From contig CANIHR010000017.1 in the NCBI GenBank assembly GCA_947467185.1, positions 1-33,760 of the forward strand: a stretch of 33,760 bases of DNA. Reading direction: 5' to 3'. The position numbers were made by a program, and so were the translations under genes. Origin of the DNA: Bryobacterales bacterium (GTDB lineage Bacteria; Acidobacteriota; Terriglobia; Bryobacterales; Bryobacteraceae). The notes below the pieces were generated by a model that worked only from the letters and a program-made list of their open reading frames with translations, was not told the DNA's origin and ran no database searches. This document shows, one piece after another, positions 8,484 to 16,871 of the stretch (its first letter is position 1; every line of letters starts with the position of its first letter).

Positions 8484-9281
8484 ATGCGTTCGCCGAAAGT
8501 GTGTTTCCTCGCTGCATGTCTCCTGACGGCGCCGAGTGCTTTCCCGCAGTTCATGGTTACGCTCTCCGGACCGGGAACGAGTCCCTCCGTCACCGTCACC
8601 CCACCACGGGCGAACACGTTTCGCGCCATGACCGGTTCGCCCTATTCCGGCACGGAAGTACGGGAATCGGTGCAGACCCTGGCCGATGGCACCCACCTGA
8701 AGCGCCCCGGTATGGAGACAAAAACCTGGAGGGATTCGCAGGGCCGCACCCGGACCGAGCGCCCGGTATTTATCGGACCCGTGAAGCCGGTCGACTTCAA
8801 ACCGGTCGATATCCAGGATCCCGTTGCCGGTTTCGAGTACTTGCTGGATCCCCTCAACCTGGTCGCCCATCGAGTGCCGATGACATCGACTTCCTTTCCC
8901 GCCCCAACCGCTTCTGTACCGCCGCCGATCCGTCGTGAGCCCATCACCGGCCCTGATGGCACTGTCTCGGAAGTGGAAGCGCTGGGGTCGAAGATCATTT
9001 CCGGCGTAGAGGCCTTTGGGACCCGCCGTACCACCACCTTCCCGACCGGTTCCTCGTTCGGGAACGACCGCCCGGTCAAGTCGGTGAACGAAATGTGGGT
9101 TGCCATGCGCCTTGGCCTGGTCGTACAGTCCGTCATGGCCGCTCCGACCGGTGGCGAATCGACTTCGTCCTGGCGGGACCTTTCGCTGGCGGAACCCAAT
9201 CCCGAACTCTTTCGCATCCCGGTCGGGTACAAAGTTGTGGACGAGACAGGTAGCTTCACCATCTCCGTCCCGATGAAATGA
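8484..9281 (+). CDS. Secreted hypothetical protein
   Basis: Signal-like MRSPKVCFLAACLLTAPSAFPQ; chosen as a start internal to ORF 8343-9281 because the ORF track start lies inside queD. Confidence 0.65.
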   Translation: MRSPKVCFLAACLLTAPSAFPQFMVTLSGPGTSPSVTVTPPRANTFRAMTGSPYSGTEVRESVQTLADGTHLKRPGMETKTWRDSQGRTRTERPVFIGPVKPVDFKPVDIQDPVAGFEYLLDPLNLVAHRVPMTSTSFPAPTASVPPPIRREPITGPDGTVSEVEALGSKIISGVEAFGTRRTTTFPTGSSFGNDRPVKSVNEMWVAMRLGLVVQSVMAAPTGGESTSSWRDLSLAEPNPELFRIPVGYKVVDETGSFTISVPMK

Positions 9282-9317
9282 ACGGGGACGGATGGTAATC
9301 CGCCCCCACCCACCGCG

Positions 9318-9644
9318 CTATTCGGTCCAGTAGCTGACGAGAAGTCCCTCGCTGGCCACATCCGCGTCGATCACGTAGTCCATCAGACGGAGGGAGTCGC
9401 GTCCATCCTGCGCTTCGACGGTGAAGGTTTCCGAAAAGCCCCCGGCCGAGTTTGGCCAGAGGATGCGCACCACGCCAGCCAGCGTGGCTTTGTTCATGCC
9501 GGGGACTCCGACATAGGTCTTGCCAGTCAGCCCCGGAATCACCTGGAAAAACAGCTTTGTGGCTGTCACGCTCGAATCGGTTGACAGAGCGACGGGTGTG
9601 CCCGGAGTAGTTACGTTGACGCGGCCTTTTGCAGTGACGTTCAT
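9318..9644 (-). CDS. Small hypothetical protein resembling phage structural/virion accessory proteins
   Basis: MNVTAKGRVNVTTPGTPVALSTDSSVTATKLFFQVIPGLTGKTYVGVPGMN...YVIDADVASEGLLVSYWTE; layout 'VALS..S..T..........GK.YVG..GM...Y.DADV.SEG..V.Y'. Confidence 0.5.
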   Translation of the reverse strand: MNVTAKGRVNVTTPGTPVALSTDSSVTATKLFFQVIPGLTGKTYVGVPGMNKATLAGVVRILWPNSAGGFSETFTVEAQDGRDSLRLMDYVIDADVASEGLLVSYWTE

Positions 9645-9779
9645 GTGTGTTGTCCTCGGTTGCATTCTGGCTTTGAGGCAATGCAGGATCTCGTCGCGAA
9701 ACCCTCAACCCGCTGAAAACAAGCAGACTAAACTTGGAAAAAAGTTGGGAACGGATTTTCGGATTGCTAGAATCGGAGC

Positions 9780-11108
9780 ATCTCTACTACACCGAAAGTC
9801 TCCTCTGTTACCGTTATCCCCGTGGCCGGGCATGACGGCATGCTGCTCAATCTGAGCGGGGCCCACGGGCCATTTTTCACGCGTAACCTCGTCATCCTGA
9901 AGGACACGGCTGGTAATACGGGTGTCGGCGAAGTCCCGGGCGGCGAGCGCATCCGGCAGACGCTGGAAGATGCCAAACCCCTGGTGATCGGGCAGTCTAT
10001 TGGCGCCTGGCAGAATATTCTCACCTCTGTCCGCCGCCAGTTTGCCGACCGTGACGCGGGCGGCCGTGGCAACCAGACCTTCGACCTGCGGACCACGATC
10101 CATGCGGTGACCGCGCTCGAAGCTGCGCTGCTCGATCTCCTCGGCCAGCATCTGGACGTGCCTGTCGCGGCGTTACTGGGGGAAGGGCAGCAGCGAAAGC
10201 AGGTGGAGGTGCTCGGGTACCTCTTCTACGTGGGTGACCGCACGAAAACGGACCTCGCTTACCGGAGTGAGCCTGATGCGGCGGATGACTGGTTCCGGCT
10301 CCGCCACGAAGAAGCACTCACCCCCGAAGCCGTGGTGCGCCTCGCGGAAGCGACGCATGCCCGCTATGGCTTCAACGACTTCAAGCTGAAGGGCGGAGTG
10401 CTGAGTGGCGAGGCCGAAATCGAGGCTGTCACGGCCCTCGCGGAACGTTTCCCGGAAGCGCGAATCACCCTCGATCCCAACGGAGCGTGGAGTCTCCGCG
10501 AAGCGATCGCGTTATGCCGCGACCAGCACGACGTTCTCGCTTACGCCGAGGACCCCTGTGGCGCGGAGAACGGCTACTCGGGCAGGGAAGTGATGGCTGA
10601 ATTCCGCCGCGGCACCGGTCTGCCCACCGCGACCAACATGATCGCGACCGACTGGCGCGAAATGGGCCACGCGATCCAGTTGCAGTCCGTCGATATTCCG
10701 CTGGCCGACCCGCACTTCTGGACCATGCAGGGTTCGGTTCGTGTGGCGCAGATGTGCAACGAGTGGGGCCTGACCTGGGGTTCGCACTCGAACAACCACT
10801 TCGACGTCTCGCTTGCAATGTTCACCCACGTGGCCGCCTCGGCCCCCGGGAAAATCACCGCAATCGATACCCACTGGATCTGGCAGGACGGTCAGCGCCT
10901 GACGCGCGAACCGTTCAAAATCGAAGGCGGCCTGCTGACCGTACCCGATAAACCCGGCCTCGGTGTCGAAATCGACATGGAACAAGTGGAAGCCGCCCAC
11001 AAACTCTACCTGGGCATGGGCCTCGGAGCACGCAACGATGCGGTCGCCATGCAGTACCTGATCCCCGGTTGGAAGTTCGACCCGAAGAAGCCCTGCCTGG
11101 TTCGGTAA
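9780..11108 (+). CDS. gudD: Glucarate dehydratase (enolase superfamily); exact start uncertain (GTG at 9822 in ORF track)
   Basis: [28 protein letters not shown]...GEVPGGE...[38 protein letters not shown]...[12 protein letters not shown]...LDPNGAWSL...[22 protein letters not shown]...GSHSNNHFD...[19 protein letters not shown]. Confidence 0.95.
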   Translation: MSTTPKVSSVTVIPVAGHDGMLLNLSGAHGPFFTRNLVILKDTAGNTGVGEVPGGERIRQTLEDAKPLVIGQSIGAWQNILTSVRRQFADRDAGGRGNQTFDLRTTIHAVTALEAALLDLLGQHLDVPVAALLGEGQQRKQVEVLGYLFYVGDRTKTDLAYRSEPDAADDWFRLRHEEALTPEAVVRLAEATHARYGFNDFKLKGGVLSGEAEIEAVTALAERFPEARITLDPNGAWSLREAIALCRDQHDVLAYAEDPCGAENGYSGREVMAEFRRGTGLPTATNMIATDWREMGHAIQLQSVDIPLADPHFWTMQGSVRVAQMCNEWGLTWGSHSNNHFDVSLAMFTHVAASAPGKITAIDTHWIWQDGQRLTREPFKIEGGLLTVPDKPGLGVEIDMEQVEAAHKLYLGMGLGARNDAVAMQYLIPGWKFDPKKPCLVR

Positions 11109-11123
11109 TGGTTTCGGCCCTGT

Positions 11124-11987
11124 TCAGGCTCCGAAGCTTCGCAAGTACTGAATGGCCGCTCCGTAGTACTCACGGGCGGTGTCTGTGTCCTGCACGCAGA
11201 GCCGACTGAACGCACGAGCGCAATTTCGGTGTGGGAATCCGGGTAAGTCTATTTGGGCAAGGGTTTGTAGTGAATCGTCACGCACAAGTGGATCTCTGCT
11301 CTTTCTGTTCCGGTGGGCGACGTAAATTGCCTTCAGCAAGAAGGCTCTCTCCCGCAGCAACTCTTCCCTGGTGTCCAAGGCGAAAAAATCAATGATGACC
11401 CTCGCCCGCCGAGCCTTGCGTCCTCTCCTCTTTACTGCAACTGGGACGAACCCCTCGAACGAAAGTAAATCCTCGGGGTCGTCATCCACCTCTGCAATTG
11501 GATATATCAACAGTGGCAGTTCTCCCGCCAGCACCTCAGGCGTGTCCGCATCCACGGCACGGGCAGCGGCCTCGATCGGAAAGTAATTCGCTTTAAACGA
11601 CGAGTTGCACTTCTTACATGCTGCGGCGTAGTTTAGTAGATTGTACGGAAGCAAGAAATAACCCACATCAGATGCTGGTCCGGTGGGAAAAGAATATTGA
11701 AAGGTAGCGCCTGCTGGCGGCCAGACTTTAACAGAACTTTTTGGCCGGAAGTGCTCGATGTCGTGCTCAATACGGCTCTGGGGATCTGAGCCGAACTGGC
11801 GCTCACAGTAGGCGCATTTGCCATGCTGTAGTTGCATGTATACGGGTTTAACTTTACTCCACGAACCAGCCTTTTCCGTGTATTTCCCCGCCGCTCTGAA
11901 GGCTGCCGTCCTCTCCGCCGCATCGGCGAGCCATCGGGCACCAATCTTGTCGGTTAATTCTGCCACGGTTGTGTTGTAGCGGATCAT
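11124..11987 (-). CDS. HNH endonuclease, PtuB-like (Septu-type defence candidate)
   Basis: CAYCERQF...RIEHDIEHFRPKS...NLLNYAAACKKCNSS: HNH/zinc-binding CxxC...CxxC core; ATGA overlap with the upstream ATPase gene. Confidence 0.8.
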   Translation of the reverse strand: MIRYNTTVAELTDKIGARWLADAAERTAAFRAAGKYTEKAGSWSKVKPVYMQLQHGKCAYCERQFGSDPQSRIEHDIEHFRPKSSVKVWPPAGATFQYSFPTGPASDVGYFLLPYNLLNYAAACKKCNSSFKANYFPIEAAARAVDADTPEVLAGELPLLIYPIAEVDDDPEDLLSFEGFVPVAVKRRGRKARRARVIIDFFALDTREELLRERAFLLKAIYVAHRNRKSRDPLVRDDSLQTLAQIDLPGFPHRNCARAFSRLCVQDTDTAREYYGAAIQYLRSFGA

Positions 11988-13300
11988 TTTTTCTTTAGTC
12001 CGGCTTTCTTTAGACCGGAGCTTTTTGGGCCGCGAGTTGCCTTCGCCAGGGTGGGCTTGCTTTCTACCGGATCGTCAACCCCCGCCAGTTTTCGCATGAT
12101 ACTCAGGGCTATATCGGATCGTCCCGGTGAAAGTTGCCTCGACAAATGACTCAATTCGTCCATGAATTGCGGTGCCCTCGTCGTTTTCAGGCCGAAGTAC
12201 GGGCTTAGCAGCACCTGTTGTGCGTCGAGACCGTAAATTCGCTCACTGTACTGGTCTACCGTTGAAGCTCCGGCGGGTGCTGGTTCCATTACAAAGATAT
12301 TCCTGCTCTCCAGCGAACCTGCGACAATCGGGCTGTGCGTAGAGAAAATGAACTGTAGGTTGGGCAACGCTTCCGCCAGAGACGCTACAACGGTACGCTG
12401 CCACTCCGGGTGAAGGTGCAGGTCAATCTCGTCAACCAGGACCACACCGCGATTTTCAACCAGTTTTGCTCCGGCCGGTGAACCGAAGCAGACGTGATAC
12501 AGCAGGTCTGCAACCCAGCCAATATAAGCTCTGTATCCGTCGGATAACGCACTGAAGGGTGAGGCAACCCCATTGATGTTGAAGAGGTATTCTCCAAGTC
12601 CACCGCTCTCCCTCTCTCCAGTGAAGCTGGACCCCTCAGGCAGAAGACGGTCAAGCAAATGGACGACTTGCGTGTAGCGTCCCTTGTTGGTTGATTCGTA
12701 ATCCGGAAGCCAGGTATCAAGGGGAGTTAGTGCAATGTGGCTTTCGAACAACCCCGCCACCCTCTGATACTTCAAGGTTCGGCTACGTCGCTGATCGTTG
12801 GGGCGGTAGTTGGAGGAATCCTCCACCCGTCGCGTTGCTCCGTAACCAACCACCAAGAATGCGGGAGAGCGGTCATCGTACATCTTCTTGTGCGACGGCC
12901 CCTTGTGAACAACGTCTTCTACAAACTCGTGATCACCTTCTTTGATAATGCGAACGGAAAAGTGAGCGTGATGCTCCGACGTCTTCGCCTCAATTGTTTC
13001 ATCGAGGTCCTGATCGTGCAATAGCATGACAGCATCGATCTGGGCACTTTTTGCTTTTCGGCGCACCATGTTGCGGGGGACATAACCGGCGCTTCTTGCC
13101 ATAATCGGAGCTAGTGCCGAAAGGGCGATCGCACGCAGCAACGTTGTCTTCCCTGCACCATTATTGCCCAAAAGGAGGTTTACGTTCGGTGCGTTAAGGC
13201 CGTTACTCTTTCCGGGTTTGTCCTCACCTGGACAGCGAAGGGAAACTGCTGCCGACTCAAAACACCGGAGGTCCCGAATCTTGAGGCTTTCTATGTACAT
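11984..13300 (-). CDS. AAA/SMC-RecF-like ATPase, PtuA-like (Septu-type defence candidate)
   Basis: Walker A GNNGAGKTTLLRAI, 'LSDGYRAYIGWVADLLYH', Walker B GVVLVDEIDLHLHPEWQ, 'NLQFIFSTHSPIVAGSL' switch; coupled to an HNH gene. Confidence 0.8.
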   Translation of the reverse strand: MYIESLKIRDLRCFESAAVSLRCPGEDKPGKSNGLNAPNVNLLLGNNGAGKTTLLRAIALSALAPIMARSAGYVPRNMVRRKAKSAQIDAVMLLHDQDLDETIEAKTSEHHAHFSVRIIKEGDHEFVEDVVHKGPSHKKMYDDRSPAFLVVGYGATRRVEDSSNYRPNDQRRSRTLKYQRVAGLFESHIALTPLDTWLPDYESTNKGRYTQVVHLLDRLLPEGSSFTGERESGGLGEYLFNINGVASPFSALSDGYRAYIGWVADLLYHVCFGSPAGAKLVENRGVVLVDEIDLHLHPEWQRTVVASLAEALPNLQFIFSTHSPIVAGSLESRNIFVMEPAPAGASTVDQYSERIYGLDAQQVLLSPYFGLKTTRAPQFMDELSHLSRQLSPGRSDIALSIMRKLAGVDDPVESKPTLAKATRGPKSSGLKKAGLKKK

Positions 13301-13315
13301 ATGGCGTCTCTACTA

Positions 13316-13933
13316 TCATATGCTCAGGATGTCAGTTCGTATCGAAGGTATAAGAGTCTGGCGAGCAACGGCCGATAGGCTGGCGGCGGCCACGAGGACC
13401 CATATCCATGACACTCCGAAATAGACCACTTCTCGCTGATTGATCTGTACATGGAGTGCCTGCGGCACTGTTCGAAACTCCCCGCTCACCGGACTCATGG
13501 CACGAACTCTCCAAATCGTCACGGATTCCGAAGGTATCCGCAATGCCGGCGTTTCCACTGCCACCCCAAATGGTGCGATCAGGTCGACGCCCTCCGCAGT
13601 TGAAGCCACCTTCGCGATCGTCAGGTCACCTGCATCGAGCGGTGCCCGGCCCAGCGTGTTTTCCAACGGTACGTACCCCGCGACCAGGATGGCGCACGAG
13701 ATCACCATCGGGATTGCAACCGCCCGAAGCCCGGCGACGTTCGCACGCACCAAATCCCGCTGCGCCCGGAAAATCAGGCGCGGCTCATCAATGAACAGCC
13801 GGAATTCCAGGACATGGGCGATACTCCGATTCACCGCAAGCCTGAGCGCCGCCGTGTCCGTGAAACGTCGAAAGAGCCAACCGGCCACGGCCCCGTAAAT
13901 CATCCCGCACAAAACCAGCAGGGCCAATTTCAT
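13316..13933 (-). CDS. Predicted membrane protein with extracytoplasmic domain
   Basis: Hydrophobic segments MKLALLVLCGMIYGAVAGWLF, AVAIPMVISCAILVAGYV and WIWVLVAAASLSAVA; ATGA overlap with the upstream gene. Confidence 0.65.
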   Translation of the reverse strand: MKLALLVLCGMIYGAVAGWLFRRFTDTAALRLAVNRSIAHVLEFRLFIDEPRLIFRAQRDLVRANVAGLRAVAIPMVISCAILVAGYVPLENTLGRAPLDAGDLTIAKVASTAEGVDLIAPFGVAVETPALRIPSESVTIWRVRAMSPVSGEFRTVPQALHVQINQREVVYFGVSWIWVLVAAASLSAVARQTLIPSIRTDILSI

Positions 13934-14133
13934 TCGATGTAGCCAAGTCCCCGCAACTGCTTCTCGATTTCCGCTGCATCTGCTGCCGGTGCGTCCGCGT
14001 CACGTCGCGCCAGTTCCTTCTCCACGGTGTGCGCGACAAACTCATCCGCGGAACTGTATCCCGCAGCCTTCGCCGCTGCCACTGCGCGTTCGTGCAGAGC
14101 CGGTTCCAGTCGAATTGTGTGTCTTGAAAACAT
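13930..14133 (-). CDS. Ribbon-helix-helix (CopG/Arc-like) small DNA-binding protein
   Basis: 67 aa: MFSRHTIRLEPALHERAVAAAKAAGYSSADEFVAHTVEKELARR, a beta-strand + two helices RHH layout. Confidence 0.65.
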   Translation of the reverse strand: MFSRHTIRLEPALHERAVAAAKAAGYSSADEFVAHTVEKELARRDADAPAADAAEIEKQLRGLGYIE

Positions 14134-14199
14134 GGGTTGTCTACAGGTACTTCTGCCCGAACTGTAACACGCTTATACCTCTCTGAAAAGTTGGGTACG

Positions 14200-14374
14200 A
14201 CCACTTTTTTCTTTGCGAGGGGAATAGTCAGAGAACGAAAATCGCGCTACTCTCCTGGTTTCTACTCCGGGTTTTGCAGAGGCGAAGTTTGCAGGAGAAT
14301 CCGGACTCCAAATGCAAAACCCCGCCTTGGGGACGGGGTCTGCATAATCCACGGAGTGGAAAGGGGGTGCTTCT
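14200..14374 (+). ncRNA. Conserved structured 5' leader of the dispersed element, copy 2
   Basis: Near-identity to copy 1; hairpin 14312-14345 with conserved stem and changed loop. Confidence 0.5.
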
Positions 14375-14452
14375 ATGGCCCTGCTGATGTTGTTTTTTGG
14401 TCTTCTCAAGAGACTGAAACGGATCGGAATCAAAATTGACTTTACATTTTGA
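14375..14452 (+). CDS. Predicted 25-aa membrane micropeptide of the dispersed element, MALLMLFFGLLKRLKRIGIKIDFTF
   Basis: ATG 14375, TGA 14450-14452; SD-like aaagggggtg about 8 nt upstream; C-terminal IKIDF.F shared with copy 1 with synonymous codon changes. Confidence 0.65.
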   Translation: MALLMLFFGLLKRLKRIGIKIDFTF

Positions 14453-14464
14453 TTCTTAACCGTA

Positions 14465-14496
14465 AGGAGGTCAGCGATTCGCCCCGCTAGCCTCCT
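14465..14496 (+). other. 3' hairpin of dispersed element copy 2
   Basis: AGGAGGTCAGCG-attcgccc-CGCTAGCCTCCT, same stem as copy 1 with one G.U to A-U replacement and one C.A mismatch. Confidence 0.55.
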
Positions 14497-14517
14497 CAAC
14501 ATCAAATTACCACATTT

Positions 14518-16095
14518 TCAATTGATCGGAGGCGTGTCCCGAAGCCCGAACGCGAAAATCGCATGGCCACTCGCAATCGCGATCTGCTGCTTACCATCCG
14601 CCCCCACATAGCTCACCGGATCGGCATTGACCTTCCCGCCCATCGGATACCGCCACAGCAGTTTCCCCGTCGCATCGTCCAGCGCGATCATGTCGCCATC
14701 CGCCATCGCTGTGAACACAAGACCACCCGCCGTTGCCAGCACGCCCGACCACGACGGACCCGTCTCAAACGTCCACTTCGCCGTCCCGGTCATGGGGTCC
14801 ATCGCCTTCACACCACCGGTGGCATCCTCGCCTGGCTTCGATACAAATCGTCCCGCCAGGAACCAGCTGCCAGCCTTGTACGTGTCGTCGCCCGAGTAGA
14901 AAACGCCACCCTCATCGCGTGTCATCACATAGTGCAGTTTCGTGTTCGGGCTGTACGCTGCCGCCTGGTAATTCGTCGCACCCGGCGAATTCGGGTACAC
15001 CGTCGTCCCCTGTTCGGTTGGAGTCGTTCCCGCCTTCAGCGTCGGCCTGCCCTTGTCACTCAGAGTCGGTTCCGCCCACGTCTGCCGCACATACTGCTTG
15101 CCCAGCAAAAACTCGCCAGTCGTCCGGTCCAGCACGTAGTAGAAGCAGTTCCGATTCGCAAACAGCACCAGTTTCCGCGCTTGCCCCTTCCAGTTCGCAT
15201 CCACCAGAATCGGAGTCTGCGTGGAATCCAGGTCCCACATGTCATGCGGCGTGAACTGGAAATGCCACTTCAGCTTGCCCGTATCGGCGTCGAGCGCAAT
15301 GATCGAATCCGAGTACAGGTTGTCCCCCGCCCGCGTCTTCGGGTTCCAGTCCGGCCCCGGATTGCCCGTGCCCCAATACAACGTGTTCAGGCCCGGATCA
15401 TACGCGCCCGTCACCCACGTCGTCGCCGACCCTGTCTTCATGCTCGTTCCGGCCCACGTCTCAGAACCCGGCTCACCTGCCGCCGGCACCGTCCAGAAAC
15501 GCCAGGCCTGCTTGCCCGTCTTCGCGTCATACGCCGCCAGATATCCGCGCACGCCGAACTCACCGCCCGCCGATCCGATAATCACCTTATCCTTCACAAT
15601 CATCGGCGCCACGGTCGAGGAATATCCCTTATGGAAGTCCGCGACCTCCACATCCCAGATCACGTTGCCCGAAGACGCATCCAGCGCCACCAGGTGTGCG
15701 TCCAGCGTCCCGACATAGATTCGGTCGCCTGAGATCGCCACGCCGCGATTCACGCGTCCGCAGCACGTTGGAATATTGTCCGGATACACCCGGCGGTACT
15801 TCCACAAAACTTTTCCCGAGCGGGTCTCCAGCGCAGTCACGTCGCTGGGTGGCTCACTGATGTACATGATGCCGCCGCGAACTACCGGCGACACTTCAAA
15901 CTTGTCTGTCTTGTCGATCTGATACGACCACAGCGGCTGCAGTTTTCCCGCATTCGCCCGGGTCACCTGCGTCAGCGGCGAAAAGCGGAAACCTTCCTGG
16001 TTGCCCTGATAATGCAGCCAGTCGGCACCGGTCTGGGCCCCCGTTTGGGCAAAGATGGCGCCCGTGAAAATTAGTGAAGTCAGTAATGTTTTCAT
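14518..16095 (-). CDS. PQQ-binding quinoprotein (alcohol-dehydrogenase-like) beta-propeller protein
   Basis: WLHYQGNQEGFRFSPLTQVTRANAGKLQPLWSYQ, repeated 'ALDA.TGKLKW', 'IPTCCGRVNRGVAI', 'MIALDDATGKLLWRYPMGGKV'. Confidence 0.9.
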   Translation of the reverse strand: MKTLLTSLIFTGAIFAQTGAQTGADWLHYQGNQEGFRFSPLTQVTRANAGKLQPLWSYQIDKTDKFEVSPVVRGGIMYISEPPSDVTALETRSGKVLWKYRRVYPDNIPTCCGRVNRGVAISGDRIYVGTLDAHLVALDASSGNVIWDVEVADFHKGYSSTVAPMIVKDKVIIGSAGGEFGVRGYLAAYDAKTGKQAWRFWTVPAAGEPGSETWAGTSMKTGSATTWVTGAYDPGLNTLYWGTGNPGPDWNPKTRAGDNLYSDSIIALDADTGKLKWHFQFTPHDMWDLDSTQTPILVDANWKGQARKLVLFANRNCFYYVLDRTTGEFLLGKQYVRQTWAEPTLSDKGRPTLKAGTTPTEQGTTVYPNSPGATNYQAAAYSPNTKLHYVMTRDEGGVFYSGDDTYKAGSWFLAGRFVSKPGEDATGGVKAMDPMTGTAKWTFETGPSWSGVLATAGGLVFTAMADGDMIALDDATGKLLWRYPMGGKVNADPVSYVGADGKQQIAIASGHAIFAFGLRDTPPIN

Positions 16096-16101
16096 GGGTG
16101 A

Positions 16102-16830
16102 TTATTCTCCGCGCAGGGTAAACAGATAGGCGATCAGATTGTCGAGGTCGGCGGCCGGCAGTTGCTTAAATGCGGGCATGGTCGATTTCGCTCCGGCGCG
16201 TTCGATGCCGGACGTTTGGTTCTTCGCGATGGACTGAATTTTCCCGTCAGCCGTGCGCACATGGATGGTGAGCATATCTTCGTTCAGTTTGATGCCCCGA
16301 ACCGACTTGCCATCCTTCGTCTTCACCGTGATGCCCTGCCAGCCGGCCACGAGATTGGCGTCCGGCTCGACAATCGAACTCTTCAGATTCGCCGGACTCC
16401 GCCGCAGTCCGATGTCCGAAAGATCCGGCCCCATCACCCCGCCGCTCCCCTTCACCATGTGGCATCCGCGGCACTGCTTGTCGAATGCTGCCTGGCCCTT
16501 CGCGGCATCGCCCGCCACCTTCTGCGGAGCTGTTCGTCCCAGCGCCCGAACATAGGTCGCCACCTGGCGAATCTCGGCATCCGTCATGCCCAGCGACGCC
16601 GGCATATCGGTGCCCGGAATCCCGTTCCTGATGATGTTGGCCAGCGCCGCATCCGAAGGCGCGTGAGGCAGCTTCGGCGACACGAGATTCGCGGCCATGC
16701 CGTCGTCTCCCTTGCCATGGCAAAAGGCGCAATGGAACTTGTATAGCCGTTCGCCCTGTTGCGCGAAGCTAGCTGAGGCGCAGATGAGGGCGAGAAAGAT
16801 GAGTCTCCGGAAAGGAGCCGGAAGTTGCAT
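16102..16830 (-). CDS. Secreted cytochrome c with two heme-binding motifs
   Basis: CAFCHGKGDDG and CRGCHMVKGSGGVMGPDLSDIG CxxCH motifs; signal peptide; just upstream of the quinoprotein gene. Confidence 0.9.
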   Translation of the reverse strand: MQLPAPFRRLIFLALICASASFAQQGERLYKFHCAFCHGKGDDGMAANLVSPKLPHAPSDAALANIIRNGIPGTDMPASLGMTDAEIRQVATYVRALGRTAPQKVAGDAAKGQAAFDKQCRGCHMVKGSGGVMGPDLSDIGLRRSPANLKSSIVEPDANLVAGWQGITVKTKDGKSVRGIKLNEDMLTIHVRTADGKIQSIAKNQTSGIERAGAKSTMPAFKQLPAADLDNLIAYLFTLRGE

Positions 16831-16871
16831 GGGTCTTGATTCTCCAGTGCAGCAGTATATAACGTTGGGCT

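Larger units (their letters stand above)
14200..14517 (+). repeat. Dispersed element copy 2 (structured leader + micro-ORF + 3' hairpin)
   Basis: Inverted-orientation match to 232-555. Confidence 0.9.

Noticed and set aside
14563-15732. 389-aa + strand Arg/His-rich ORF
   Set aside because: Antisense to the PQQ-type dehydrogenase; compositional artefact.
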